From an uncultured bacterium (lineage in GTDB: Bacteria > Bacillota > Clostridia > Lachnospirales > Lachnospiraceae), in contig CAMBUC010000008.1 of the NCBI GenBank assembly GCA_945871045.1, forward strand, positions 1 to 18,388: DNA of 18,388 bases. Reading direction: 5' to 3'. Made by a program: the position numbers and the translations under genes. Shown piece after piece: positions 1 to 7,736 of this stretch; within the stretch, counting starts at the first letter, position 1, and every line of letters starts with the position of its first letter. The notes beneath the pieces are model-generated. The model ran no database searches. It was given only the letters and a program-made list of their open reading frames with translations, and was not told the origin of the DNA.

Positions 1-524
1 ATCTTAAAAATTCCGTAAGTAACTATATAGTAGATACTTTGGTAGATGGTGATTTCATAGATGAGTTGATAGAGGATGCTCTATTGACTGTTCAAGGTCA
101 GATGAATCCAATTGTATCAAAGATTGCGAAACATCCGTTAGCATCGGCAAAACCACAGATGATTCAGGACACAAAAAGTATGATACGGATGAGGGCACCT
201 CAGATGATCAGCGATTATATTGATCAAAAATATATGGAATTTGGGGATCAAAAAATATGTGATCTTGCAGTTCGATTACAAGATCATGAAGAAAAGATCA
301 TTGATCTTTTATGGGATAAATATGTTTCTTATATTGATCAGAAAGCGACATCACTTATAAAAACTTTAAATCTTCAACAGATTGTAGAAAAACGGATCAA
401 TGAATATGATGTGGCGCAATTGGAACATATCATACTGTCCATTTGTAAAAAAGAATTGAATGCACTCGTATGGCTGGGTGGTCTTCTTGGAATGCTTATG
501 GGTTTTGTAAATCTGTTGTTTTAG
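1..524 (+). CDS. DUF445 family membrane protein (C-terminal part, 5' end outside window)
   Basis: The reading frame is open from the left edge (first full codon at base 3) to the TAG at 522-524, so the gene begins outside the window. A TTG at 39 could be read as a start, but codons upstream stay open and no ribosome binding site precedes it, so this is a truncated view. The visible product is helical and charged. It ends in a hydrophobic segment (about the last 20 residues, rich in Gly, Leu and Met), preceded by a pattern in which Leu-Asn-Leu, Val-Glu-Lys-Arg-Ile and Gln-Leu-Glu-His-Ile-Ile follow one another. That ending is typical of the DUF445/YheB family (UPF0754), whose members usually have membrane segments at both ends. 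The molecular role of the family is not established. A promoter for the next gene, tRNA-Cys, starts three bases after the stop codon. Confidence 0.72.
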   Translation, partial: LKNSVSNYIVDTLVDGDFIDELIEDALLTVQGQMNPIVSKIAKHPLASAKPQMIQDTKSMIRMRAPQMISDYIDQKYMEFGDQKICDLAVRLQDHEEKIIDLLWDKYVSYIDQKATSLIKTLNLQQIVEKRINEYDVAQLEHIILSICKKELNALVWLGGLLGMLMGFVNLLF

Positions 525-526
525 GG

Positions 527-555
527 TTGACGTATGCTTGATCTTTTGATACTAT
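527..555 (+). promoter_or_regulatory. SigA-type promoter for tRNA-Cys
   Basis: The -35 box TTGACG lies at 527-532 and the -10 box TACTAT at 550-555, with a 17-base spacer. Predicted transcription starts near 562, about 11 bases before the mature tRNA 5' end. Confidence 0.7.
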
Positions 556-572
556 GAATGAGTATTATATAA

Positions 573-643
573 GGCGACTTAGCCAAGTGGTAAGGCGTGG
601 GACTGCAACTCCCTGATCATCGGTTCAAATCCGTTAGTCGCCT
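573..643 (+). tRNA. tRNA-Cys (anticodon GCA)
   Basis: A 71-base cloverleaf. The acceptor arm GGCGACT (573-579) pairs with AGTCGCC (636-642), followed by discriminator base T643, as usual for tRNA-Cys. The D-stem GCC/GGC is at 582-584 and 594-596. The anticodon loop is 603-609 with GCA at 605-607. The T-loop TTCAAAT is at 624-630. The CCA end is not encoded. Two stem positions are U:U mismatches: the top of the anticodon stem (598/614) and one T-stem pair (620/634). It has its own promoter and terminator and stands alone rather than in a tRNA cluster. Confidence 0.96.
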
Positions 644-644
644 T

Positions 645-690
645 AAAGGGATTGGATTCAAAACAGATTTTTGGATTCAGTCCTTTTTTA
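645..690 (+). terminator. Rho-independent terminator after tRNA-Cys
   Basis: A 15-bp stem (645-659 with 673-687, including G:U pairs) and a 13-base loop, with the run of T inside and after the 3' arm. It starts one base after the tRNA. Confidence 0.75.
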
Positions 691-729
691 TTAGAAAAAT
701 TACCAGTTAGAATTTTATTCATAATGTTT

Positions 730-796
730 ATCGGGTGTTCGAACCGTTTTTGCCTTCCAAAGACATTGATTCAAACACCCGATCATTATTTTTTTT
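730..796. terminator. Inverted repeat between tRNA-Cys and tyrS, possible second terminator
   Basis: ATCGGGTGTT (730-739) and AACACCCGAT (774-783) are perfect inverted repeats. The stem extends by three more pairs (GAA/TTC) after one mismatch, around a 26-base loop. On the plus strand it is followed by T-rich DNA (786-796); on the minus strand the run of T is weak. It could insulate tyrS from tRNA readthrough or form the 3' end of the tyrS transcript. Confidence 0.5.
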
Positions 797-2021
797 ATTC
801 AGCGATTACTTTTGCAAATTTCTTTTTTCCACGTTTTACAACTTTTCCATCACCGGAAAAATCATCTAATTTATATGAAACAGAAATATCAGTCACCTTT
901 TCTCCGTCTACAGTAACACCACCCTGCTGAACAGCACGGCGTGCGTCTGAACGGCTGTCACAAAGGCCTGCTTTTACAAGTACAGCCATAATGTCCATAT
1001 CGCGCTCGGCAAAGTCATCAGCATTGACTGCTACAGTAGGCATATTCGCCGTGTCTCCTGCACCGGAGAATAATGCACGGGCACCTTCCTGTGCTTTATT
1101 TGCTTCCTCTTCTCCATGAACCAGTTTTGTCAACTCATAAGCGAGGATCTCCTTTGCCTGATTCAGTTGCGCGCCTTCCCAGTGATCCATCTCATCGATC
1201 TGCTCTAAAGGCAGGAAAGTCAACATGCGGATGCATTTCAGTACATCAGAGTCTGCAACATTTCTCCAATACTGGTAAAAATCAAAGGGAGAAGTCTTAT
1301 TCGGATCAAGCCAAACGGCACCAGACTGGGTTTTTCCCATTTTCTTTCCTTCAGAGTTTAACAGAAGGTTGATCGTCATTGCATAAGCGTCTTTTCCGAG
1401 TTTGCGGCGGATCAGTTCTGTACCACCGAGCATGTTTGCCCATTGATCATCACCACCGAACTGCATGTTACAGCCATATTTCTGAAACAACTCAAAGAAA
1501 TCGTAACTTTGCATGATCATGTAGTTGAACTCTAAGAACGTAAGGCCTCTTTCCATACGCTGCTTGTAGCATTCATGAGAAAGCATACGGTTAACGCTGA
1601 AATGGGCACCTACCTCGCGTAAAACATCAATGTAGTTCAGATCCATCAGCCAGTCAGCATTGTTTACTAATAATGCCTTATCATCTGAGAAGTCGATAAA
1701 ACGGCTCATCTGCTTTTTAAAGCATTCTACATTGTGAGCAATTGTCTCTGTTGTCATCATCTGACGCATATCGGTACGGCCGGAGGGATCACCGATCATA
1801 GCCGTTCCGCCACCGATTAAAGCGATTGGCTTATTACCTGCCATCTGTAACCGTTTCATCAGGCAAAGTGCCATAAAATGTCCTACATGAAGACTATCGG
1901 CAGTGGGATCAAAGCCGATATAGAAGGTTGCTTTTCCGTTATTGACAAGATCACGGATTTCTGCTTCATCAGTTACCTGTGCGATCAGACCGCGGGCAAC
2001 CAGTTCATCATAAATAGTCAT
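795..2021 (-). CDS. tyrS: Tyrosyl-tRNA synthetase (TyrRS)
   Basis: Charges tRNA-Tyr with tyrosine in the cytoplasm. The 408-residue product begins MTIYDELVARG and shows the class I Rossmann fold. The HIGH-like motif is HVGHF, within DPTADSLHVGHF. The tyrosine and tRNA region includes QSYDF and the QFGGDDQW block, followed by the KMSKS-like signature KMGKT in GKKMGKTQSGAVW. The last ~65 residues form an S4-like RNA-binding domain (SRSDARRAVQQGGVTVDGEKV). This ATG at 2021 is preceded by GAGAGG about 8 bases upstream. A longer frame reaching back to 2111 would start inside the T-box terminator hairpin and is not the real start. Expression is controlled by the T-box leader just upstream. All expected domains are present and there is no sign of damage. 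Confidence 0.97.
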   Translation of the reverse strand: MTIYDELVARGLIAQVTDEAEIRDLVNNGKATFYIGFDPTADSLHVGHFMALCLMKRLQMAGNKPIALIGGGTAMIGDPSGRTDMRQMMTTETIAHNVECFKKQMSRFIDFSDDKALLVNNADWLMDLNYIDVLREVGAHFSVNRMLSHECYKQRMERGLTFLEFNYMIMQSYDFFELFQKYGCNMQFGGDDQWANMLGGTELIRRKLGKDAYAMTINLLLNSEGKKMGKTQSGAVWLDPNKTSPFDFYQYWRNVADSDVLKCIRMLTFLPLEQIDEMDHWEGAQLNQAKEILAYELTKLVHGEEEANKAQEGARALFSGAGDTANMPTVAVNADDFAERDMDIMAVLVKAGLCDSRSDARRAVQQGGVTVDGEKVTDISVSYKLDDFSGDGKVVKRGKKKFAKVIAE

Positions 2022-2063
2022 AAGTTTTTCCTCTCTTTTTTTATTTTGATGGAATTTATGGTA

Positions 2064-2336
2064 TAAAAAAACCCTTTCCCGTATCACATACGAAAAAGGG
2101 CGATTGTTCATCGCGTTACCACCTTTTTTCGCTGGTCACTCACATGATCAGCCTCTATCAGATATCCATCAATATCTGTCCACGATAACGGGTGGGACCC
2201 GTCGCAGCCTACTCTTTACATTTCAGTGCGAAACTCAGAGATGTATTCATAAAAAGTACTGCCTGCGCCTCTCATCAACCGGCAACTCTCTGTTGGTGTA
2301 TACTTCTTATTACTTGTTCTCGTCATTGTATTTACG
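2064..2336 (-). promoter_or_regulatory. T-box leader (tyrosine-specific) of tyrS
   Basis: The minus-strand leader carries the landmarks of a T-box riboswitch. Stem I begins near 2330 with a GACGAGAACAAGTA-type start, followed by the conserved GCCGGTTGATGAGAGG-like region near 2286-2270. The specifier loop contains GAATACATC, with TAC (Tyr codon) at 2245-2243. The antiterminator bulge sequence is AAGGTGGTAACGCG at about 2125-2112, close to the usual AGGGTGGNACCGCG but with AACG for ACCG. The leader ends in a terminator of 13 bp (2100-2088 with 2084-2072) with a 3-base loop, followed by seven Us (2071-2065). Family knowledge: uncharged tRNA-Tyr pairs with the specifier and the UGGN bulge, favours the antiterminator and lets tyrS be transcribed. 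Confidence 0.95.
2072..2100 (-). terminator. Regulated terminator hairpin of the tyrS T-box
   Basis: Thirteen uninterrupted pairs (two are G:U), a GUG loop and a following U7 tract. It is mutually exclusive with the antiterminator formed from the T-box sequence at 2112-2125. Confidence 0.9.
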
Positions 2337-2341
2337 AGCCT

Positions 2342-2370
2342 ATTATAAGAACTGGAAAGTCTTTTGTCAA
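2342..2370 (-). promoter_or_regulatory. Consensus SigA promoter of the tyrS T-box transcript
   Basis: Read on the minus strand, TTGACA (2370-2365) and TATAAT (2347-2342) are both perfect consensus boxes with a 17-base spacer. Transcription would begin around 2335, just before stem I of the leader. Confidence 0.9.
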
Positions 2371-2441
2371 GAAAAAAGGCTGAAATAGTAACCGGTTTTG
2401 TACATAAAAAGAGGGTTTTTCAGGTGTTTTGTGGATAAAAG

Positions 2442-2470
2442 TTGCAAATATATGGATAAGTGGGTATAAT
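2442..2470 (+). promoter_or_regulatory. SigA-type promoter of the zinc ribbon-metG operon
   Basis: The -35 box TTGCAA is at 2442-2447 and the -10 box TATAAT at 2465-2470, with a 17-base spacer. It points away from the tyrS promoter, so the two transcripts diverge from this 100-bp region. Confidence 0.75.
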
Positions 2471-2537
2471 TTATAAATAGTGGGCACTTTGCGGTTGTTT
2501 TCGCAAGTGTGTGATTAGTGGAAAGGAGATATGAGAA

Positions 2538-2993
2538 ATGGCTTTTTTTGATAAGTTAAGCGAGACATTGGCAAATGCGGGTAGGGATGTCAGCCAAAAG
2601 GCAAAAGATCTTTCCGATACAGCAAAACTGACTATGGATATCCATACGAAGGAAGATCAGGTGCAGAAGATGTATGCACAGATCGGAAAACTTTATTTTG
2701 ATTCACACAAGGATGATGATCCGGCAGAATATGAGCAAATGGCACAGATCAAAGAGATGCTTACTGTGATCGAAGATATGAAAAAAGAACTGATGGAGAT
2801 CAAAGGAGCAAAAGTCTGCCCTAATTGTGGAAAAGAAGTGGGCAGCGAAGATGCTTTTTGTAAAAACTGCGGGTCAAAACTTGAAGATGATGAGATCATT
2901 GCAGATGTCATTGTAGAAGAGGCATTTGAAGATGATATTGTTTCAGAAGAAACGATAAATAAAGAAATAACAGAGGAAGTATTTGAGGATTAA
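2538..2993 (+). CDS. Small zinc-ribbon protein, translationally coupled to metG
   Basis: A 151-residue protein with a helical, charged N-terminal two thirds (about 1-90, coiled-coil-like) and a zinc ribbon. The ribbon has CPNC at residues 94-97 and CKNC at 108-111, a classic four-cysteine 'zinc-ribbon domain' knuckle. The C-terminal 40 residues are strongly acidic. There is no signal peptide or membrane span. ATG 2538 is preceded by AAAGGAG at 2522-2528. The stop codon is three bases before the metG start, so translation of the two is probably coupled and they share the promoter at 2442. Similar short zinc-ribbon proteins occur widely in Clostridia without a known function. I recognise the domain but not a specific role. 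A link to MetRS is suggested only by position. Confidence 0.85.
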   Translation: MAFFDKLSETLANAGRDVSQKAKDLSDTAKLTMDIHTKEDQVQKMYAQIGKLYFDSHKDDDPAEYEQMAQIKEMLTVIEDMKKELMEIKGAKVCPNCGKEVGSEDAFCKNCGSKLEDDEIIADVIVEEAFEDDIVSEETINKEITEEVFED

Positions 2994-2996
2994 AAA

Positions 2997-4955
2997 ATGG
3001 CAGATAAAGGAAAATATTATATTACAACAGCGATCGCATACGCATCTGGAAAACCTCATATTGGAAATACTTATGAGATTGTTCTTGCGGATAGTATTGC
3101 AAGATTTAAAAGACAGGAAGGGTATGATGTATTCTTTCAGACAGGAACCGATGAGCATGGACAGAAGATTGAGTTAAAGGCTGCAGATGCGGGAATCACT
3201 CCGAAGGAGTATGTTGATAACGTAGCTGGAACGATCAAAGATATCTGGGATCTCATGAACACCTCTTATGATAAATTTATCCGTACAACAGATGATTATC
3301 ATGAGAAACAGGTTCAGAAGATTTTTAAAAAGTTGTATGATAAGGGTGATATCTATAAGAGTTCTTATGAGGGACTTTATTGTACGCCCTGTGAATCATT
3401 TTGGACAGAGTCGCAGTTGGTAGACGGAAAGTGCCCGGATTGTGGGCGCGAAGTAAAGCCTGCAAAGGAAGAGGCATATTTCTTTAAAATGAGCAAATAT
3501 GCAGACCGTTTGATTGAGCATATCAATACACATCCGGAGTTTATTCAGCCTGTATCCCGTAAAAATGAGATGATGAACAATTTCTTATTACCGGGACTGC
3601 AGGATCTGTGTGTTTCCCGTACATCTTTTGACTGGGGTATTCCGGTAGATTTTGATGATAAGCATGTGGTTTATGTATGGCTGGATGCGCTGACAAACTA
3701 CATTACCGGTGTCGGATATGATTGTGATGGAAATTCTACGGATCAGTTCAACAAAAACTGGCCTGCGGATCTGCATCTGATCGGAAAGGATATTATCCGT
3801 TTCCATACGATCTACTGGCCGATCTTTTTGATGGCGCTGGATCTTCCCCTGCCAAAGCAGGTGTTCGGACACCCGTGGCTCTTACAGGGTGACGGAAAGA
3901 TGAGTAAATCCAAGGGAAATGTGCTTTATGCGGATGAACTGGTAGATTTCTTTGGTGTAGATGCGGTTCGTTATTTTGTACTTCATGAGATGCCTTTTGA
4001 GAATGACGGTGTGATCTCATGGGATCTTTTGGTAGAGCGTATCAATTCTGATCTGGCAAATACCATGGGAAATCTGGTGAATCGTACGATTTCCATGAGT
4101 AATAAGTATTTTGACGGTGTTGTTACTTCAACCGGAGTAACCGATGAAGTAGATGCAGATTTAAAGAGAGTTGCAACTGAGACAAGAGATAAAGTAGTTG
4201 CAAAGATGGCGGATCTTCGTGTTGCGGATGCCATCACAGAGATCTTTAACCTGTTCAAGCGCTGCAATAAATATATTGATGAAACAACACCCTGGATTCT
4301 TGCAAAGGATGAGGCAACAAAACCGCGTCTAGCAGAGGTATTGTACAATCTGGTAGAGGGTATCAGCATGGGTGCAACTCTTTTAAAGAGTTTTATGCCT
4401 GAGACATCTGAAAAGATTCTCACACAGTTGAATGCAAAAGAGATCCCGTTTGACAAATTGGATCAGTTTGGTGCATATGTCAGTGGGACAAAAGTGACAG
4501 ATAAGCCTGAGATCCTGTTTGCAAGACTGGATATCAATGAGGTAATGGAACGCGTGAACGAATTGCATCCGCCGGTAGAGGAAGAGACAGAAAAACCCGC
4601 AGAGCCTGTCATCGACATTGAGCCGAAGGCGGAGATCACCTTTGAGGAATTCGGAAAGATGCAGTTCCAGGTGGGCGAGATCATTGAGTGTAAGGCGGTA
4701 GAGAAATCCAAGAAGTTGCTTTGTTCACAGGTTCGCATTGGAAGTCAGGTAAAACAGATTGTATCCGGTATTCAGAAGCATTACAAGCCCGAAGAGATGG
4801 TTGGTAAAAAAGTGATGGTTCTCGTGAACTTAAAGCCTGCAAAACTGGCCGGTGTACTTTCTGAAGGAATGATTCTTTGTGCAGAGGATGAAAACGGAGA
4901 CTTATCTTTGATGATTCCTGAAAAGAAAATGCCGGCAGGAGCAGAAATCTGCTAA
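2997..4955 (+). CDS. metG: Methionyl-tRNA synthetase (MetRS) with C-terminal tRNA-binding domain
   Basis: Attaches methionine to initiator and elongator tRNA-Met. The 652-residue product has HIGN at residues 21-24, and a zinc knuckle formed by CTPC (129-132) and CPDC (146-149). KMSKS is at 301-305 exactly, and an anticodon-binding helical domain covers about 360-510. An acidic, proline-rich linker (about 515-545) leads to a C-terminal EMAP/Trbp111-like OB-fold domain (about 548-652), which in related enzymes aids dimerisation and tRNA binding. The length is typical for Firmicute MetRS. The ATG at 2997 overlaps no other start and uses the GAGGAT just before the upstream stop codon as ribosome binding site. 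It lies upstream of tatD and rsmA in the usual Firmicute order. Confidence 0.98.
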   Translation: MADKGKYYITTAIAYASGKPHIGNTYEIVLADSIARFKRQEGYDVFFQTGTDEHGQKIELKAADAGITPKEYVDNVAGTIKDIWDLMNTSYDKFIRTTDDYHEKQVQKIFKKLYDKGDIYKSSYEGLYCTPCESFWTESQLVDGKCPDCGREVKPAKEEAYFFKMSKYADRLIEHINTHPEFIQPVSRKNEMMNNFLLPGLQDLCVSRTSFDWGIPVDFDDKHVVYVWLDALTNYITGVGYDCDGNSTDQFNKNWPADLHLIGKDIIRFHTIYWPIFLMALDLPLPKQVFGHPWLLQGDGKMSKSKGNVLYADELVDFFGVDAVRYFVLHEMPFENDGVISWDLLVERINSDLANTMGNLVNRTISMSNKYFDGVVTSTGVTDEVDADLKRVATETRDKVVAKMADLRVADAITEIFNLFKRCNKYIDETTPWILAKDEATKPRLAEVLYNLVEGISMGATLLKSFMPETSEKILTQLNAKEIPFDKLDQFGAYVSGTKVTDKPEILFARLDINEVMERVNELHPPVEEETEKPAEPVIDIEPKAEITFEEFGKMQFQVGEIIECKAVEKSKKLLCSQVRIGSQVKQIVSGIQKHYKPEEMVGKKVMVLVNLKPAKLAGVLSEGMILCAEDENGDLSLMIPEKKMPAGAEIC

Positions 4956-5030
4956 ATCAGATTTGTAAAATAATTAAAAACGAAAATGATTGATAGCATT
5001 TGAACCAGCAATATGATTTTGGAGAAAACT

Positions 5031-5822
5031 ATGATATTCGAAACACATGCTCATTATGATGATGAGTGTTTTGATCATGATCGGGGGGAGCTGCTCGCAC
5101 AGCTCCCTTCTCACGGTATAAAAAAAGTGATCAATGTGGCATCTACGATCCCTTCCATTGAAAAATGTGCGGAACTGGCGCGTAGTTATGACCATGTCTA
5201 TGGGGCGGTTGGTGTACATCCAAGCGAATTGGAAGGTATGAGTGAAGCCGTTATCGAGCAGATGAGAACGCTTGCTGCATGGGAAAAGATAGTAGCGATC
5301 GGTGAGATCGGACTGGATTATTATTGGGAAAAAGAGCCTGCTATTCGGCAAAAACAAAGAGACTGGTTTATTCGTCAAATGGAACTCTCAAGAGAAGTAG
5401 GTCTTCCGGTGATCATTCACTCCAGAGATGCAGCGGAAGATACATTTTCCTTAATGAAAGATATCCACGCAGAAACCATTCCAGGTGTGATCCATTGTTA
5501 TTCTTATTCACCGGAACTTGCAAAAGAATATGTAAAAATGGGTTATTATATCGGTGTGGGTGGTGTTGTCACATTCAAAAATGCAAAGAAACTCGTACAG
5601 ACCGTGGAAGAGACGCCGATAGAACGGATCTTGTTGGAAACAGACAGCCCGTATCTGACTCCGGAGCCTCATCGTGGACACCGAAATGACTCAAGGGAAC
5701 TTGTTTATGTCGTAGAAAAGATCGCTCAGATCAAAGGTATGACAAGCGAAGAAGTAGAAGAAGTGACATGGAAAAATGCACATGATCTATTTTTTTCGGG
5801 GGAAAAAATGAAACAGAACTGA
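5031..5822 (+). CDS. tatD: TatD family metal-dependent hydrolase (putative DNase)
   Basis: A 263-residue amidohydrolase-fold TIM barrel. All expected metal ligands are visible: H6 and H8 (in ETHAH), E92 (GEIGLD), H130 (VIIHSRDA), H155 (VIHCYS) and D205 (ETDSPYL). TatD-type enzymes are magnesium-dependent 3'-5' exonucleases or deoxyribonucleases with suggested roles in DNA repair; the exact substrate of the Firmicute YabD branch is unsettled. The ATG at 5031 is preceded by GGAG at 5021-5024, a good ribosome binding site. An upstream ATG at 5013 has none and lies ahead of that site, so it is rejected. The gene sits 75 bp after metG and 50 bp before rsmA and is probably co-transcribed with them. 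Confidence 0.93.
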   Translation: MIFETHAHYDDECFDHDRGELLAQLPSHGIKKVINVASTIPSIEKCAELARSYDHVYGAVGVHPSELEGMSEAVIEQMRTLAAWEKIVAIGEIGLDYYWEKEPAIRQKQRDWFIRQMELSREVGLPVIIHSRDAAEDTFSLMKDIHAETIPGVIHCYSYSPELAKEYVKMGYYIGVGGVVTFKNAKKLVQTVEETPIERILLETDSPYLTPEPHRGHRNDSRELVYVVEKIAQIKGMTSEEVEEVTWKNAHDLFFSGEKMKQN

Positions 5823-5872
5823 TTGTTATCTGATGTGCGTGAAGTATACGCATAAGGAATTTAGGAGAATTT

Positions 5873-6745
5873 ATGGCATATTTAGGAGAACCTCAGCACA
5901 CGATCGCTGTGTTGCAGAAATATAATTTTCATTTTCAGAAAAAGTTTGGACAGAATTTTCTGATCGATACGCATGTGTTAGAGCGTATCATTTCTGAGGC
6001 CGGTGTTACAAAAGATGATTTTGTGGTAGAGATTGGTCCGGGAATTGGGACGATGACACAGTATTTGTGTGAGTCAGCAGGTTCTGTTGCAGCGGTGGAG
6101 ATTGATAAAAATCTGATTCCCATCTTACAGGATACTTTGAGTGAATATGACAATGTTGAGGTGATCAACGACGATATTTTAAAAGTAGACATTGCGGCTC
6201 TTGCACAGGAAAAGAACGGTGGAAGACCCATCAAAGTTGTGGCAAATTTGCCCTATTATATCACAACACCGATCATTATGGGATTGTTTGAAAGCCATGT
6301 GCCCATCGAGAGTATTACCGTAATGGTTCAAAAAGAAGTGGCAGATCGTATGCAGTGCGGACCGGGAAGTAAGGATTACGGTGCACTTTCTTTGGCTGTA
6401 CAGTTCTATGCAAAGCCTGAAATTGTTGCAAATGTACCTCCCAACTGTTTTATGCCGAGGCCGAATGTAGGAAGTGCGGTCATCCGTTTGACACGACACA
6501 AAAATCCTCCGGTTTGCGTAGCAGATGAGAAATTGATGTTTCGTCTGATCCGTGCATCTTTCAATCAGCGCCGCAAAACATTAGTCAATGGTCTGAAAAA
6601 TGCATCCGATTTATCTTTCACGAAGGAGCAGATAGAAACTGCGATCGAAGCCATCGGGCAGCCGCTTACGATCAGGGGAGAGGCACTTACACTGGAGCAG
6701 TTTGCACAGTTAGCAAATGAATTTTCTAATATGGGTCACTCATAG
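5873..6745 (+). CDS. rsmA: 16S rRNA adenine-1518/1519 dimethyltransferase (KsgA/RsmA)
   Basis: Dimethylates two adjacent adenines in the 3' terminal hairpin of 16S rRNA during late small-subunit assembly, using S-adenosylmethionine. The 290-residue product carries the family signatures: KFGQNFLID (24-32) at the N-terminus, the SAM-binding motif EIGPGIG (53-59), the acidic EID at 76-78, DDIL at 100-103, and the catalytic NLPYYI (125-130). PRPNVGSAV and SFNQRRKTL follow. The start ATG is preceded by AGGAG at 5863-5867. Most Firmicutes place rnmV (ribonuclease M5) between tatD and this gene, but here the 50-bp gap has no room for it. A strong terminator directly follows. Confidence 0.97.
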   Translation: MAYLGEPQHTIAVLQKYNFHFQKKFGQNFLIDTHVLERIISEAGVTKDDFVVEIGPGIGTMTQYLCESAGSVAAVEIDKNLIPILQDTLSEYDNVEVINDDILKVDIAALAQEKNGGRPIKVVANLPYYITTPIIMGLFESHVPIESITVMVQKEVADRMQCGPGSKDYGALSLAVQFYAKPEIVANVPPNCFMPRPNVGSAVIRLTRHKNPPVCVADEKLMFRLIRASFNQRRKTLVNGLKNASDLSFTKEQIETAIEAIGQPLTIRGEALTLEQFAQLANEFSNMGHS

Positions 6746-6749
6746 AATC

Positions 6750-6783
6750 ACGTATCCCAAGTTTTGGGATACGTCTTTTTTGT
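6750..6783 (+). terminator. Rho-independent terminator after rsmA
   Basis: An 11-bp perfect stem (ACGTATCCCAA at 6750-6760 with its complement at 6764-6774), a 3-base loop, and a T tract from 6776. It closes the metG-tatD-rsmA run. Confidence 0.92.
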
Positions 6784-6825
6784 CCTTTTAGGCATATACT
6801 TGTACAAATGAAAAGGAGTATGAGG

Positions 6826-7710
6826 ATGTCGGAAAAAATAAAGACAATACTTTCTGTTCTTATCATTTTGATCGTTCTACCATATATCATCACTTATGCA
6901 TTACAGGGAAAACGATTATTTGAGCAGAAAGAAAAGCATATAGCACAAAACAATGAAACAGAGGAGGAAATCAAGCGGTTAACCGGTATTCTTGCGGGAC
7001 AGATTGAGATGGATGCTCCAAAAGAGGCAATTTTGGCCCAGGCTGTGCTTGTTCGAACAGAGGATGAAAGAAGGAAAAATGTGGATGAAACAGCAGAAAA
7101 ATCCCTGTCCTTAGAAGAAATGGAAGTATTATGGGGAAGTGACCGATTGCAGGAAAATTACGAAACCGCAAGGGCAGCAGTAGAAGAAACGAGTGGAGAA
7201 ATATTAACCTACGATAGCAATCCGATCATTCCCGCATTTCATAAAGTAAGTGCAGGAGCAACCCGCGAAATAGAAAGTATGAATGGAGAAGAAACGCCAT
7301 ATTTGGATTCAGTAGCATGTGGAATGGATATTACATCGCCCGATTATCTAACAATCCGTTTTTTTTCAAAAAAAGAATTTTTAGAAGGATTGAATTTGGA
7401 GAAAGAAGCAGATCCAACAAGTTTTTCTGTTGAAACAGATGAAGCAGGTTACGTAAAAAAAATAATGTTTGGCGATAAAGAATTTACTGGTGATGAAGTA
7501 AGACAATTGTTGGAATTGCCATCACCATGTTTTTACATAAAAGAAATAGAGAATCAGATGCGTATTGTTGTAAAAGGAAAAGGCCATGGAATCGGTATGA
7601 GTCAATTTGAGGCATGCAAAATGGCAGAAAAAGGAGAAAGTTATAAGGATATCTTGGACTATTTTTTTCCGAATACGAAGTTACAGCAAAAAGAAAATGA
7701 AAACAACTGA
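6826..7710 (+). CDS. spoIID: SpoIID/LytB domain protein (stage II sporulation protein D type)
   Basis: SpoIID is a membrane-bound lytic transglycosylase of the mother cell that trims denuded glycan strands during engulfment. This 294-residue protein has one N-terminal membrane segment (about 6-26), then the SpoIID domain. The APKEAILAQAVLVRT block (64-78) contains E67, aligned with the catalytic glutamate of the family. FHKVSAGAT (138-146) and the terminal GKGHGIGMSQ (251-260) are also characteristic. An earlier in-frame ATG at 6808 lies before the AGGAG at 6814-6818; the ATG at 6826, seven bases after that site, is the better start. A CATATACT at 6793-6800 resembles a SigE -10 box, which would start transcription near 6807, but I see no convincing -35 partner. 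Together with the SpoIIQ-like gene downstream it points to the engulfment machinery. The protein is somewhat shorter than the Bacillus one. Confidence 0.88.
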   Translation: MSEKIKTILSVLIILIVLPYIITYALQGKRLFEQKEKHIAQNNETEEEIKRLTGILAGQIEMDAPKEAILAQAVLVRTEDERRKNVDETAEKSLSLEEMEVLWGSDRLQENYETARAAVEETSGEILTYDSNPIIPAFHKVSAGATREIESMNGEETPYLDSVACGMDITSPDYLTIRFFSKKEFLEGLNLEKEADPTSFSVETDEAGYVKKIMFGDKEFTGDEVRQLLELPSPCFYIKEIENQMRIVVKGKGHGIGMSQFEACKMAEKGESYKDILDYFFPNTKLQQKENENN

Positions 7711-7736
7711 ATACTTTTTTGATTTACGGAAATAAT
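7709..7736 (+). promoter_or_regulatory. Possible SigF-dependent promoter of the spoIIQ-like gene
   Basis: GGAAATAAT at 7728-7736 fits the SigF -10 pattern GGNNANANT at every fixed position. GAATA at 7709-7713 is a near match to the -35 pattern GYATA, with a 14-base spacer. In Bacillus, spoIIQ is transcribed by SigF. Motif matching by eye on AT-rich DNA is weak evidence. Confidence 0.35.

Noticed and set aside
652..930. A 92-codon plus-strand frame over the tRNA 3' flank and the tyrS end
   Set aside because: It has no ribosome binding site, runs through two hairpins and is antisense to tyrS.
2022..2111. A longer TyrRS starting at 2111
   Set aside because: That start is between the antiterminator and terminator of the T-box; the ATG at 2021 has the ribosome binding site and the family's usual N-terminus.
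2104..2388. Plus-strand ORFs of 94 and 63 codons across the tyrS leader
   Set aside because: They lie entirely within the T-box RNA and promoter on the opposite strand, and the product has no family resemblance.
3588..4020. Minus-strand frames inside metG
   Set aside because: They are shadows of metG codons without start signals; metG is intact across the whole span.
6793..6800. CATATACT before spoIID as a SigE promoter
   Set aside because: It fits the -10 well (7 of 8), but no -35 box is found at the right distance; the nearest ATA is 18-21 bases away. Kept only as a remark.
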